Notes under the pieces: generated by a model | Seen by the model: the letters and a program-made list of their open reading frames with translations, nothing else | Database searches by the model: none | What the model was told of the DNA's origin: nothing | Part shown: positions 28,291 through 37,035 of the stretch, piece after piece | How positions within the stretch are numbered: position 1 is the stretch's first letter | How the letters are laid out: every line of letters begins with the position of its first letter | Source: Oxalobacteraceae bacterium CAVE-383 | GTDB taxonomy: Bacteria > Pseudomonadota > Gammaproteobacteria > Burkholderiales > Burkholderiaceae_D | NCBI GenBank assembly: GCA_004134995.1 | Contig: REGP01000002.1 | Span: 930,001-994,000, forward strand | Direction: 5' to 3' | DNA length: 64,000 bases | Translations under genes and position numbers: made by a program

Positions 28291-28474
28291 AAGATAAAAA
28301 TATCTTGATAAGTTGAGAAGTCCGCCGATTGGGCTTCTTAGGAAAGATAAAAATATCTTGCGGAGTTTAGAAGTCCTGCGGAAGCGGCCGAAGAGGTTCA
28401 AGCGGTGGACAAGAAGCGCAGCCGTACTTTAGTACGGCGAGCATCGCAGTCCGCCGATTGGGCCTCTTCGGCCG
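28291..28474. repeat. Nested direct and inverted repeats between convergent genes
   Basis: Two copies of AAGATAAAAATATCTT (28291-28306 and 28344-28359), each a six-base stem with a four-A loop. The direct repeat AGTCCGCCGATTGGGC occurs at 28319-28334 and 28448-28463. A perfect 12-base inverted repeat CGGCCGAAGAGG (28385-28396) / CCTCTTCGGCCG (28463-28474) encloses the hairpin GCCGTACTTTAGTACGGC (28421-28438). The element fills the gap between the receptor and the convergent MFS gene, so termination is likely. The internal duplication suggests a mobile or multicopy palindromic unit. Confidence 0.7.
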
Positions 28475-28475
28475 T

Positions 28476-29906
28476 TTACGCTGACTTCCGGTGATATCTA
28501 ATGCGGGACGTGCTGGCCAGCATGGCGAGCGTGGCCGCACCGGCGGCAACCCATAGCGCAATGTGAATGCCGGGCGATTCCGCGCCGGCGCTGCCCGCGT
28601 TTGCCGCGGTGGCTGAGATCGCCGCGCCCGCGATGAACATCGCGATGGCGGTGATGGCGGCGCCCAGCGATTGTCCGAAGGTGCGGGCGATGGCCAGCAT
28701 GCCCGATCCGGCGCCGGAATGTTCGCGCGGACAACTGCTCAGAATTTCCCGGTTGTTCGGGCTTTGAAACAGGCCGAAACCCGCGCCGCAGACAAAGGTG
28801 CGCCACAGGATATCCGGCACGGCCGGATGCGCATCCAGCGTCGCCAGCAATGCCAGTCCGCAGGCATAAACCAGCAGGCCGGCGGTGGACAATACCGCCG
28901 GCGGCAAGCGGTCTGAAAGACGGCCCGAAACGGGGCCGAAGATCACGATCGCCAGCGGCCACGGCGTGAACATGGCGGCCGACATCAGCGGCGTCTGGCC
29001 GAACGCGCCCTGGAACAGGAACGGCATCGCGATGAACGCGATGCCTTGCGCCGTGAATGAACAGAACGATGTGCAGATGGCCAGCGTAAAGCGCGGCGAA
29101 GCGAATATCTGCAGAGGCAGCAGCGGCGCCCTGGCGCGCCGTTGCGACCAGATGAACAGCGCGACCGCGACGGCGGCGACCAGCGCCAACTGCAGCATTT
29201 GGGAATGCCGCGCGTCGCGCGACAGCGAATCCACGGCCAACACGATCGCGCCCAGCGCAATCGCCGACCATGCCGCGCCCGCATAATCGAATTTGCCGCC
29301 GCGCCCGGCAATGCGCGGCAATCCTTTCCTGGACAGCATCACGCCGGCAATGCCGATCGGCAGGTTGACCAGGAACAGCGACGGCCAGCGGAAGCCGGCC
29401 AGCAGCAGCCCGCCGATGGTAGGGCCGGCCGCCAGCGAGGCGGCCACCATCATCGAACTGATGCCGAGCGCGCTGCCGAGCAGCCGCGCCGGAAAAATCT
29501 GGCGGTAAAGCGCGGGCACGATGCTCATTGAAGCAGCGCACCCCAGGCCCTGGATAAAGCGAAAGATATTCAGCGCCGGCAGCGACCAGGCCAGCGAGCA
29601 GCCCAGGGAAGACAGCGTGAAGATCGCCAATCCGCCGATGTACAGCCGCCGGTAGCCGATGATGTCGCCCATCGAGGCAAACGCCACCATGCTCATGGCG
29701 CCGGCCAGCGTGTAGGCGTTGGCGACCCAGACCACGGCCGACGGTTCGGCATGCATATCGAGCGCGATCTGCGGCAGCGCGACGTTGACGATCGAGCTGT
29801 CCAATCCCATGATCAGCGTGCCGAGCATCAGGGCGAACAGGGCGGCGCGGCGCTGGGCGCCGGGAACGCCGTCGTCGCCTTCGAAGTCGCTGAATAATTT
29901 ACTCAT
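28476..29906 (-). CDS. MFS transporter, DHA2 (EmrB/QacA-like) family
   Basis: 476-residue multi-helix carrier. It begins with LMLGTLIMGLDSSIVNVALPQIA (helix 1 with the DHA2 signature LD..IVNVALP), then GDIIGYRRLYIGG (loop 2-3 motif) and GLGCAASMSIVPALYRQIFP. Drug:H+ antiport by a 14-helix fold is the usual role for the family; the real substrate is unknown. It is transcribed alone, and its 5' end faces the PaoABC operon, which runs in the same direction from further right. Confidence 0.88.
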   Translation of the reverse strand: MSKLFSDFEGDDGVPGAQRRAALFALMLGTLIMGLDSSIVNVALPQIALDMHAEPSAVVWVANAYTLAGAMSMVAFASMGDIIGYRRLYIGGLAIFTLSSLGCSLAWSLPALNIFRFIQGLGCAASMSIVPALYRQIFPARLLGSALGISSMMVAASLAAGPTIGGLLLAGFRWPSLFLVNLPIGIAGVMLSRKGLPRIAGRGGKFDYAGAAWSAIALGAIVLAVDSLSRDARHSQMLQLALVAAVAVALFIWSQRRARAPLLPLQIFASPRFTLAICTSFCSFTAQGIAFIAMPFLFQGAFGQTPLMSAAMFTPWPLAIVIFGPVSGRLSDRLPPAVLSTAGLLVYACGLALLATLDAHPAVPDILWRTFVCGAGFGLFQSPNNREILSSCPREHSGAGSGMLAIARTFGQSLGAAITAIAMFIAGAAISATAANAGSAGAESPGIHIALWVAAGAATLAMLASTSRIRYHRKSA

Positions 29907-30019
29907 TTTTTGCTTCCGCCACTGGCGGGCGGATGATAATTCGGAAGCCGCGACTATACTCTTTTTCCGGATTCAAGCCTGAATTCAAGCCTGAATCCAA
30001 GCTGAATTCCAAGCCCGAT

Positions 30020-32260
30020 TCAAGCCTTGTAGCGCACTTCGGATTTCAGCAAATCCTCGATCCGCACCGGCAAATCGCGCACCCGCACGCCGGTGGCGTG
30101 ATACACCGCCGCGGTAATCGCCGGCGCCACGCCCGCGACCCCGATCTCGCCGATTCCGCGCGCGCCGAATTCGTCCAGCGCCAGATCCGGATAATCCAGG
30201 AACGCCACATCGATCTCGGGCGAATCCGCATTCGTCGTCATCACGTAGTCGGCCAGATTGTTATTCACCGGCTTGCCGTTGCGCGGATCGTAAAGCGTCT
30301 CCTCGAACAACGCCATGCCGATCCCCATCACCACCGCGCCTTCGATCTGGTTGCGCCCGGTGCGCGGATTGATGATGCGCCCGGCGTCCATCACCGAGAC
30401 CACGCGATTGACCCGCAGCCGCGCAATTTCGGGCTGCCACAATACTTCGACGAATTGCGCGCCGTACGAATGGATCGATATCTTCGACGCGCCCGGATCG
30501 TTCGCGCTGGGGCCGGCCTTGCCCTTGCCGGTGACGGCGCTCAACCTGGCGATGCGCAGGATGTCGGCGAACGGCACGCCGCTCTGGGGCGATTGGTCCT
30601 TGCGATGCACGCGTCCCTGCGAAAACGTCAGCACGTCGGCCTTGCTGCCCTTGAACGGCGATTGTTCGTTCTCGGCCGCGATCGCCACGATCTGCTTGAG
30701 CGCGCTGCGCGTGGCGTCGGCCACCGGCGGCGTCATCGATGCGGTGGCCACCGAACCACCTGAAAACGGGCCCGGCGGCAGCCGGCTGTCGCCGATCTGC
30801 ACCGTGATTTTTCCCATCGGAATGCCGGTCAGCTCGGCCACCATCTGCGCCAATACGGTATAGGTGCCGGTGCCGATATCCTGCACCGCCGAGGAAACGC
30901 GCACGCCGCCGTCGGCGGTCAGCGCCACCGCGGCTTCGGCCGGCACCCGCTTGGCCATCCACGACGCGCCGGCCACGCCCCAGCCCAGGATCGCGCCGTC
31001 GCGCCGCATCGAGCCGACTTGCGGATTGCGCCTGGCCCAGCCGAAACGCTCGGCGCCGGTGGTCAGGCATTCGCGCATGTGGCGCGACGAAAACGGCACG
31101 TTCAGGCTCTGGTCGACCGCCGGCTCGTTGATCAGGCGGAACTGCACCGGATCGATATTGAGCTTGATCGCCAGTTCGTCGATGGCCGATTCGGTGGCGA
31201 ACAGGCCCGGCACGGCGCCCGGCCCGCGCATCGACGTGGTCGGCGCGATATGGCGCTTGACCAGGCCGCTGGTGACGCGCAGGTTGTCGGTGGCGTAGAA
31301 ATACACCGTTGCCTCGCCGCAGTTCTCGCGGCTGGCTTCGATTTGCGCGGAATGCGTCAAAAAATCCTGCCGCAGCGAAGTGAGCTTGCCGTCGGCGGTG
31401 GCCGAAAGGCGGATGCGCTGCTGGGTATTGGTGCGGTGGCCGACGTTGTGGAACATCATGTCGCGGCTGACCACCAGCTTGATCGGCCGGCGCAGATTGC
31501 GCGCCGCCATCGCCGCCAGCAGGCTGTGCTGCCACGGCCACAGCTTGCCGCCGAAGCCGGAACCGAGATAGGTGGTGATGATGCGCACGTTTTCCGGCTG
31601 CACGCCGAGGATATCGACCATCGCGGCCTGGTGGTTGACGATGGCCTGCGAGGTTTCGTACAAGGTGAAATTCTGGCCGTCGTATACCGCCACGGAGGCA
31701 TGCAGTTCGATCGGATTATGCGTTTCGATCGGCGTGGTATAGGTGTAGTCGAGCTGCACCGGCGAGGCGGCGAATGCGCCGTCCGGATCGCCGCGCAGGG
31801 AATCGACCTTGGTGGCCGCGCTGGTGTCGAGCAGGCGCGCCACGTTGGGCGTTTCCTGGCGGTATTCGACCTTGACCGCGGCCGCGGCGGCGCTGGCCTG
31901 CTCGAAGGTGTCGGCCACCGCCATGGCGACATACTGGCCGTAGTAGCGGATCGTCGCATCTTCCATCGGCGAGCGCTTCTCGTCGATGCGCACGGTGCCG
32001 CCGACGCGGTAGAAGCGGCCGATATTCTCGTGCGTGTAGATCATCTTCACGCCGGGCATGGCCTGCGCCGCCGAGGTATCGATGCGCAGCACCGCGCCGT
32101 TGGCGATGGTGGCGCATACCGGCACCGCGATCAGCATGCCGGGGAAGCGATGGTCGGAGGTGTATTGCGCGCGGCCGGTGACTTTCAGCGGGCCGTCGAT
32201 GCGCGGCAAGGCGGCGCCGACGCCGGTATTGAAGGCGGGCGTTTGGGTTTGGATCGCCAT
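30020..32260 (-). CDS. paoC: PaoC-like molybdopterin subunit of periplasmic aldehyde oxidoreductase
   Basis: 746 residues from ATG 32260; the frame is open further upstream but without family similarity. Xanthine-oxidase-superfamily large subunit, binding Mo-cytosine-dinucleotide and oxidising aldehydes to acids. Blocks: PRIDGPLKVTGRAQYTSD at the start, SGFGGKLWPWQHSLLAAMAA, MRGPGAVPGLFATESAIDEL and the catalytic-Glu segment RGIGEIGVAGVAPAI near the C-terminus. The start lies two bases before the end of the FAD subunit gene, so translation is probably coupled. It has no leader; export would depend on the Tat signal of the iron-sulfur subunit, as in E. coli PaoABC. A PaoD-type Mo-cofactor insertase is not adjacent. 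Confidence 0.9.
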   Translation of the reverse strand: MAIQTQTPAFNTGVGAALPRIDGPLKVTGRAQYTSDHRFPGMLIAVPVCATIANGAVLRIDTSAAQAMPGVKMIYTHENIGRFYRVGGTVRIDEKRSPMEDATIRYYGQYVAMAVADTFEQASAAAAAVKVEYRQETPNVARLLDTSAATKVDSLRGDPDGAFAASPVQLDYTYTTPIETHNPIELHASVAVYDGQNFTLYETSQAIVNHQAAMVDILGVQPENVRIITTYLGSGFGGKLWPWQHSLLAAMAARNLRRPIKLVVSRDMMFHNVGHRTNTQQRIRLSATADGKLTSLRQDFLTHSAQIEASRENCGEATVYFYATDNLRVTSGLVKRHIAPTTSMRGPGAVPGLFATESAIDELAIKLNIDPVQFRLINEPAVDQSLNVPFSSRHMRECLTTGAERFGWARRNPQVGSMRRDGAILGWGVAGASWMAKRVPAEAAVALTADGGVRVSSAVQDIGTGTYTVLAQMVAELTGIPMGKITVQIGDSRLPPGPFSGGSVATASMTPPVADATRSALKQIVAIAAENEQSPFKGSKADVLTFSQGRVHRKDQSPQSGVPFADILRIARLSAVTGKGKAGPSANDPGASKISIHSYGAQFVEVLWQPEIARLRVNRVVSVMDAGRIINPRTGRNQIEGAVVMGIGMALFEETLYDPRNGKPVNNNLADYVMTTNADSPEIDVAFLDYPDLALDEFGARGIGEIGVAGVAPAITAAVYHATGVRVRDLPVRIEDLLKSEVRYKA

Positions 32261-32261
32261 G

Positions 32262-33302
32262 TCAGACACTCCTTGATTTGACTGTGCCGGTGACGGTATT
32301 GAGCGCATGCACCAGGCAGCGCTGCACCAGGTCGACCTTGAAACCGTTCTCGCTGCGCGGCACCGCGTTGCGCACCGCCGCCTGCGCCGCTTGCGCGAAG
32401 GTATCGGCGTTGGCCGGCGCATTGAGCAGCACTGCTTCGGCCTCCGGCGAACGCCAGGGCCGGGTGCCGACGCCGCCCAGGGCGACCTTGGCGTGGCTGA
32501 TGCGGCCGTTGCCGGCATTGACGCCGACGATCACGGCGGCCGACGACAGCGCGAATTCGTACGAGGCGCGGTCGCGCAATTTCAGATAGGCGGTGCGTAC
32601 GCCGGCCGGCAGCGGCGCCAGCGTGACGTGGGTGATCAGGTCGCCCGGATTCAATACCGTTTCGCGTTGCGGCGTATTGCCCGGCAGCAGATAGAAATCG
32701 GCGATCGGAATGGCGCGCCGGCCGCCGCTGCCTTCCACGTGGATAGTGGCTTCCAGCACGGTCAGGGCGACGTTCATGTCGGATGGATTGGTGGCGATGC
32801 AGTTGTCGCTGCCGCCGAGAATGGCCAGGTTGCGGTTGTAGCCGCCGATCGCGGAGCAGCCGGATCCCGGTTCGCGCTTGTTGCAGGGCGTGGCGGTATC
32901 GCGGAAATAGACGCAGCGGGTGCGCTGCAGCAGGTTGCCGCCGGTGGTCGCCATATTGCGCAACTGCGCCGATGCGCCGGACAGCAGCGCCTGGCTCAGC
33001 ACGGGATAGCGTTGCATCACCAGCGGATGGTGGGCGAGATCCGAATTGCGCACCAGCGCGCCGATCTTCAATCCGCTGCCGGGTGTGGATTCGACCTGGG
33101 CCAGACCATCTTGCAGGCGGTTGATGTCGAGTACCTGATGCGGCTGTTCGACGTTGAGTTTCATCAGGTCGAGCAGGGTGGTGCCGCCGGCCAGGAAACG
33201 CACTGCCGGCCTGCCCTGGTCCTGGCTGCCGGCGCCTTGTTGCGCGCCCAGTTGCACGGCCTCGGCGGCGCTTTGCGGGCGGATCATTTCGAATGCTTGC
33301 AT
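32262..33302 (-). CDS. paoB: PaoB-like FAD and [4Fe-4S] subunit of aldehyde oxidoreductase
   Basis: 346-residue FAD-binding subunit of the CO dehydrogenase/xanthine oxidase medium-subunit family. The N-terminal PxFLAGGTTLLDLMKLNVEQ-like block (seen as FLAGGTTLLDLM) and MATTGGNLLQRTRCVYFR contact FAD. The Cys-rich insert TRCVYFRDTATPCNKREPG followed by GCSAIGG and NCIATNPSDM is characteristic of the PaoB/YagS branch, which carries an additional [4Fe-4S] cluster. It sits between the iron-sulfur and Mo subunit genes, ten bases from the former. Confidence 0.92.
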   Translation of the reverse strand: MQAFEMIRPQSAAEAVQLGAQQGAGSQDQGRPAVRFLAGGTTLLDLMKLNVEQPHQVLDINRLQDGLAQVESTPGSGLKIGALVRNSDLAHHPLVMQRYPVLSQALLSGASAQLRNMATTGGNLLQRTRCVYFRDTATPCNKREPGSGCSAIGGYNRNLAILGGSDNCIATNPSDMNVALTVLEATIHVEGSGGRRAIPIADFYLLPGNTPQRETVLNPGDLITHVTLAPLPAGVRTAYLKLRDRASYEFALSSAAVIVGVNAGNGRISHAKVALGGVGTRPWRSPEAEAVLLNAPANADTFAQAAQAAVRNAVPRSENGFKVDLVQRCLVHALNTVTGTVKSRSV

Positions 33303-33312
33303 GGCAGTCCCC

Positions 33313-34077
33313 TTAAACCTTGCGAACCTGCTGGATCGCGGCGACGATGTTGGAGTAGGCGCCGCAGCGGCAGATATTGCCGCTCATGGCTTCCTTGACG
33401 TCGGCATTGGCGCGTCCGCACGGTTCCTTCAGCAGCGCCACCGCCGACATGATCTGCCCGGCGGTGCAGTAGCCGCATTGCAGGCCGTCGTGTTCGACAA
33501 AGGCGGCCTGCATCGGATGCAGATTGTCCGGCGTGCCGAGGCCTTCGATGGTGGTTACGCTGTCGCCGTCGTGCATTGCCACCAGGCTGAGGCAGGAATT
33601 GACGCGGCGGCCGTTGACGTGCACGGTGCATGCGCCGCACTGGCCATGGTCGCAGCCTTTTTTGGTGCCGGTCAGCTGCAGGTCTTCGCGCAGATAATCG
33701 AGCAGGGTGGTGCGTACGTCGACCCTGGCTTCATGCATCGCGCCGTTGACGGTGAGGCGGGTGAGCACGCCGGCATCGGCGACCGGCGGTGCGGCCTGGG
33801 CGGGTTCCGCCGCGAACGCTTCGACCGGCGCGATGCCCACGGCGCCCACCGCGCTGCCGGCGCCTATCCAGCCGAGGAAGGTGCGGCGGGTCAGCGGCGG
33901 CAGGATGGAATTCGATTCGGTGGAGGATGCTGCGGAGACTTCGGGGGGCGGGGCGGATTGCGTTGTATTTTGAGGTATAGAACGTGGGCGGGAGCAGGTT
34001 TGCAAGGTCTGGGATTCTTGGGAGCCGGGTGGATTGCCCGCGGCGCCTGCAATATCTTCTTGCCGGTTTTCTGTCAT
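33313..34077 (-). CDS. paoA: PaoA-like [2Fe-2S] subunit with Tat leader
   Basis: 254 residues, longer than usual because of a roughly 90-residue leader holding a twin-arginine signal (LTRRTFLGWIGAGSAVGAVG). Cluster ligands are CDHGQCGACTVHVNGRRVNSC (C-x4-C-x2-C and a distal C) plus QCGYCTAGQIM and GNICRCGAYSN in the helical domain. It is the first gene of a minus-strand operon in the order iron-sulfur, FAD, Mo subunit, the same as E. coli paoABC. The signal implies the whole heterotrimer is exported folded to the periplasm. ATG 34077 is used; the segment before the Tat motif is Gln/Pro-rich and low complexity. Confidence 0.9.
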   Translation of the reverse strand: MTENRQEDIAGAAGNPPGSQESQTLQTCSRPRSIPQNTTQSAPPPEVSAASSTESNSILPPLTRRTFLGWIGAGSAVGAVGIAPVEAFAAEPAQAAPPVADAGVLTRLTVNGAMHEARVDVRTTLLDYLREDLQLTGTKKGCDHGQCGACTVHVNGRRVNSCLSLVAMHDGDSVTTIEGLGTPDNLHPMQAAFVEHDGLQCGYCTAGQIMSAVALLKEPCGRANADVKEAMSGNICRCGAYSNIVAAIQQVRKV

Positions 34078-34199
34078 GATCGTCTCATCGAAAATTTTTA
34101 GTTATTCTAGTGTGTAACGCCGACGCGCGCCGGCCGCGTAGATATACACGCTCTTTTCGTATCAATCAACTGGCGTTCCATTGGCGGGGTCTCGCCGTC

Positions 34200-34333
34200 A
34201 GCCGAGGCGCCTGCAGCGGTGACGCAATGGGGCGTTGTACTTCGTTCGTGTCCTCCGGCGGGCTGCGCCCGCCTCCCCCTTTACCTCACTGCGCACAACA
34301 CCCCATTGCGTCACCGCTGCCGGCGCCCCGGCT
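34200..34333. repeat. Long palindromic intergenic element, copy 1
   Basis: The outer stem pairs 34213-34232 with 34301-34320 (20 perfect pairs) and continues outward to 34200/34333 with two mismatches. A conserved C/A mismatch at 34233/34300 separates it from an inner GTTGT/ACAAC stem (34234-34238 / 34295-34299). The 56-base interior (34239-34294) contains a hairpin GGCGGGC-TGC-GCCCGCC. It lies 40 bases downstream of the DUF4142 gene. A second copy is at 45237-45364. The surrounding 34078-34373 contains no gene. Confidence 0.85.
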
Positions 34334-34373
34334 GAACGGCTTTGGGGTATGGCGCGCTTTCAGGCGTGCAATA

Positions 34374-34967
34374 TTATTTTTCCCCGTCGGTCGCGGCCTT
34401 CAGGCGCTTGGCCATTTCCAGATGATGCTGCAATCCGGGCAAGGTCTTGGCGGCGAATTGTTTGACGTCGGGATCCTTGGCGTTGGTTGCCGCGTCCTGG
34501 AACAGTTTGACGGCGTCCTCGTGCGCGGAAATGCCGATGATGCTGGCATATTGCTTGTCGAAGGTGGCGCCGTCCAGTTTGCTCAGGATGGCGATCTTGG
34601 CATTTTGCATGGTGCTGGGACCGTCCGGCAGCTTGACGTTTTTACTGGCGGCCAGCTTGGCCAGTTCATCGGCCACGGTGGTGTGGTCGCCGACCATGGT
34701 CTCCGCAAAATCCTTGACCGCCGGGCTGCGGTTTTTCTCCAGCGCGATCTTGCTGGCCTTGATTTCGGTCTGGCCGGCTTCGGCTGCGTCCGTCATGAAT
34801 TTCTTGTCCTTGCTCGACAGATCGGCGGCGCTGGCATTGCCGCCGGCCAGGGCGAAGGCGGTGATGCCGATGGCGGCGGCGCCAAGAATTTTCAACAGCA
34901 GTCCCGGCATTCTTTTATGCGCGGCGGCGGAAGTTGAACGAGCTGCAACAGCGTGGAATGTTTGCAT
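34374..34967 (-). CDS. DUF4142 domain secreted protein
   Basis: 197 residues. An N-terminal leader with a hydrophobic stretch (LLLKILGAAAIGITAFALAG) and ASA cleavage region indicates export. The mature part is a helical ferritin-like DUF4142 domain: LSSKDKKFMTDAAEAGQTEI, SPAVKDFAETMVGDHTTVAD and a second HxxxxxLF repeat (ISAHEDAVKLFQDAATNAKD). ATG 34967 is preceded by AAAGGAAT; the GTG at 35000 has none. The family is common in envelope-stress and desiccation regulons but has no defined activity. It is transcribed away from the adjacent nucleosidase gene. Confidence 0.87.
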   Translation of the reverse strand: MQTFHAVAARSTSAAAHKRMPGLLLKILGAAAIGITAFALAGGNASAADLSSKDKKFMTDAAEAGQTEIKASKIALEKNRSPAVKDFAETMVGDHTTVADELAKLAASKNVKLPDGPSTMQNAKIAILSKLDGATFDKQYASIIGISAHEDAVKLFQDAATNAKDPDVKQFAAKTLPGLQHHLEMAKRLKAATDGEK

Positions 34968-35092
34968 GGCGATTCCTTTTTTTGATTTACAAGCGGCCAC
35001 TGTAGCTTGGGCTCACCGGCTTTCGAATCGGACATATACTCGCCTTGCTGTAGGATTCACAGAAAGATTTTGAGTAGCCAAGGGAAAAAACG

Positions 35093-35677
35093 ATGCAGCA
35101 GAAGATTTTGTTATTGACGGCATTGGAAAGCGAATTGACGGCAAGCCGGGCCCCGTCCGGTATCGAAGTGGTGTTTACGGGCGTGGGAAAGATCAATGCG
35201 GCGTCAATCGCCACCGAAGCGATTCTGCGCCTGCGGCCGGATCTGGTGATCACTTTCGGGACTGTCGGCAAGATCAATCCGGCCGCGCATGGATTGCTCG
35301 ACATCGCCAAGGTGATTCAGCGCGACATGCTGGCGATGCCGCTGGCCGAACGCGGCGTGACGCCCTTGTCGGACGAGCCGGCCGCCTATTTTTCGGGATT
35401 CGGGGATGCTGTCTGCGGCACCGGCGACAGCTTTGTCACAGCGCGCGATGAATGGCTGGCGGCGTCGGGAGTGGATGTGGTGGATATGGAATTGTTTGCC
35501 ATCGCGCATGCCTGCCATCGCTATGCAGTGCCGTGGCGGGCCTATAAATACATTACCGATGACGCCAACGATGACTCGCATCAGGACTGGACCGCCAACG
35601 TGCATCTGGGCGAGACCTTGTTTTGGGACAGGCTGTCGAAAGATTATGCAGGCTTGCAATTTGTTCCGAGAGCCTGA
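35093..35677 (+). CDS. Nucleoside phosphorylase-family protein (probable nucleosidase)
   Basis: 194 residues, shorter than classical MTA/SAH nucleosidases (about 230). It shows the phosphorylase-superfamily fold: start KILLLTALESELTA, VVFTGVGKINAASIATEAIL (phosphate/ribose loop), VITFGTVGKINPAAHGLLDI, and VVDMELFAIAHACHRYAVPW, which carries the Met-Glu that holds the ribose in this family. AYKYITDDANDDSHQDW matches the late Asp-containing motif. It likely cleaves a purine nucleoside or thio-nucleoside; the exact substrate is undetermined. Confidence 0.85.
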   Translation: MQQKILLLTALESELTASRAPSGIEVVFTGVGKINAASIATEAILRLRPDLVITFGTVGKINPAAHGLLDIAKVIQRDMLAMPLAERGVTPLSDEPAAYFSGFGDAVCGTGDSFVTARDEWLAASGVDVVDMELFAIAHACHRYAVPWRAYKYITDDANDDSHQDWTANVHLGETLFWDRLSKDYAGLQFVPRA

Positions 35678-35719
35678 TGAGAGGCTCCAACGGGTCCTGA
35701 CAGGGCCTGAGGGCCTCTT

Positions 35720-36151
35720 CTATTGCTTGGGTTGTATCACGTCGGACAGGAATTTCTCGACGATTTTCCGTTCCTTCGGCGGGAATTTCTTCAGGGCTAC
35801 CGCCACGCGCGACAGCACGCCGACGATCAATTCCCTCTCGCTGTCGCTCAAATCGCCCATCCTGCCTGCAAGCGACAGCGCATGATCTTCTATTTCAGGT
35901 GTTCTGATTCTTAAAAGGTCAGTCATTTCACAATCCAGAATATTTGCCAGTTGAGCCAAGCGGCTGAGTGTAGGTGAAATTACGCCCGTTTCGATCCTGC
36001 TGATGGTTTCTTTTTCTATGCCCATCTGCTCCGCAAGCTGTGCCTGCGTCAGCCCGGTGGCTTTTCTTCTTCCTGCGATAATTGCGCCCACCCGCTTTGC
36101 CAGCTGTTTTTCCGGCCCTTCAACTTCATTTGTCATGACACGCTCCGTCAT
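35720..36151 (-). CDS. XRE-family transcriptional regulator
   Basis: 143 residues: helix-turn-helix at residues about 20-75 (LTQAQLAEQMGIEKETISRIETGVISPTL split across helices 2-4) followed by a short charged helical tail of unknown function. ATG 36151 is used, with ATG 36136 as an alternative. Typical of small repressors that control themselves or a neighbour. The adjacent divergent gene at 36485 is the natural candidate target. Confidence 0.9.
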   Translation of the reverse strand: MTERVMTNEVEGPEKQLAKRVGAIIAGRRKATGLTQAQLAEQMGIEKETISRIETGVISPTLSRLAQLANILDCEMTDLLRIRTPEIEDHALSLAGRMGDLSDSERELIVGVLSRVAVALKKFPPKERKIVEKFLSDVIQPKQ

Positions 36152-36204
36152 TCTTATCGGACGTGAAGTGTCAACTTCTTTGCCGCTCCTGAAAATATCC
36201 TATT

Positions 36205-36214
36205 AAGACGTCTT
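36205..36214. promoter_or_regulatory. Possible operator upstream of the XRE gene
   Basis: Perfect ten-base palindrome AAGACGTCTT within an AT-rich stretch (36190-36250), about 54 bases upstream of the XRE start. It is a plausible autoregulatory site but a short one. The remainder of 36152-36484 shows no other gene; it is AT-rich near the XRE gene and GC-richer towards 36430. Confidence 0.35.
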
Positions 36215-36484
36215 TATATAACGTATTGAGTTATATTATAGAATTATATGAGAAAAACGGCTGTGCGGATTTTAATCCGAGTCAGCCGGCTCATGCCTTG
36301 GCAGGCGATCAGCGGGTTTCTGCGTCGATTTAGCTGGGAAAACGCCGCGGATTGATTATTTGCACAAGCTGTTGCATTTCCGTCGTGAATATTGTTCCAC
36401 GGACAGAACGGCCGTACCCGGGGCGGGGGAATGGACTTTACCGCAAATTCAGCGAAGTTTATCGTGGGAAAGGGGGAGAGATCG

Positions 36485-36934
36485 ATGTTTTTGCAGAATA
36501 ATAAGGAAATGACGGCCCTGTATTGGCAATGCGTGGATGAGCGTTTCGTGGCCGAGACGGTGGAGGATACCTGCGCCAACCTGCTGCATGGCGCCGGCGA
36601 AGTGATGTCCCGATCGGGCTCGCTGGTCGAGCGCATCGTGGATTTCCTGGATATCAAGATCGGCGCGATGTACCGGGTCCTGGTGGATGCCTGCCCGGAG
36701 CTGGCGGTGAAAAACCCCAAGCGTTTCTTCGTGGCGGAAATATTCTGCGGTTTCTACCGCCAGATGGACCTTCTGCTGGCCGACATGCTGCGCGCCGAGG
36801 GCATCCACCGCGATGACGCGGCGCAGATGTTCCTGGCGGCGGCGGTCGGCATTTCGCAGATGAGCGAAGGCGATGAAGGAGTCTATCGGGCGCGCCTGAG
36901 CCTGATCGTCGAGACGCTGATCGCCGGCCTATAA
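36485..36934 (+). CDS. Hypothetical helical protein
   Basis: 149 residues from ATG 36485, which has a strong AAGGGGGAGAG site; in-frame ATG 36431 and TTG 36392 lack one. No signal peptide or membrane helix. The sequence is almost all helix-forming (VERIVDFLDIKIGAMYRVLV, FYRQMDLLLADMLRAEGI) and looks to me like a ligand-binding half of a TetR regulator without a DNA-binding half, but I do not recognise a family. It diverges from the XRE regulator gene. Confidence 0.65.
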   Translation: MFLQNNKEMTALYWQCVDERFVAETVEDTCANLLHGAGEVMSRSGSLVERIVDFLDIKIGAMYRVLVDACPELAVKNPKRFFVAEIFCGFYRQMDLLLADMLRAEGIHRDDAAQMFLAAAVGISQMSEGDEGVYRARLSLIVETLIAGL

Positions 36935-36968
36935 AAAAAGGGTCCTTTGCAGCAAGTGCAATGGACCC
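36933..36968 (-). terminator. Intrinsic terminator of the ThDP enzyme operon
   Basis: Stem GGGTCC / GGACCC (36940-36945 with 36963-36968), continued by a five-pair inner stem after one mismatch, with loop GCAAG. On the minus strand it is followed by seven T (A-run 36933-36939), so it terminates the operon ending at 37036. It may also help end the hypothetical gene on the plus strand. Confidence 0.8.
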
Positions 36969-37035
36969 CAAAACCTCAAAAAAAACTTGAACACAAGGCT
37001 GGATTAAAAGCCGCGGCCTGCCCGGGCCGGCTGCC

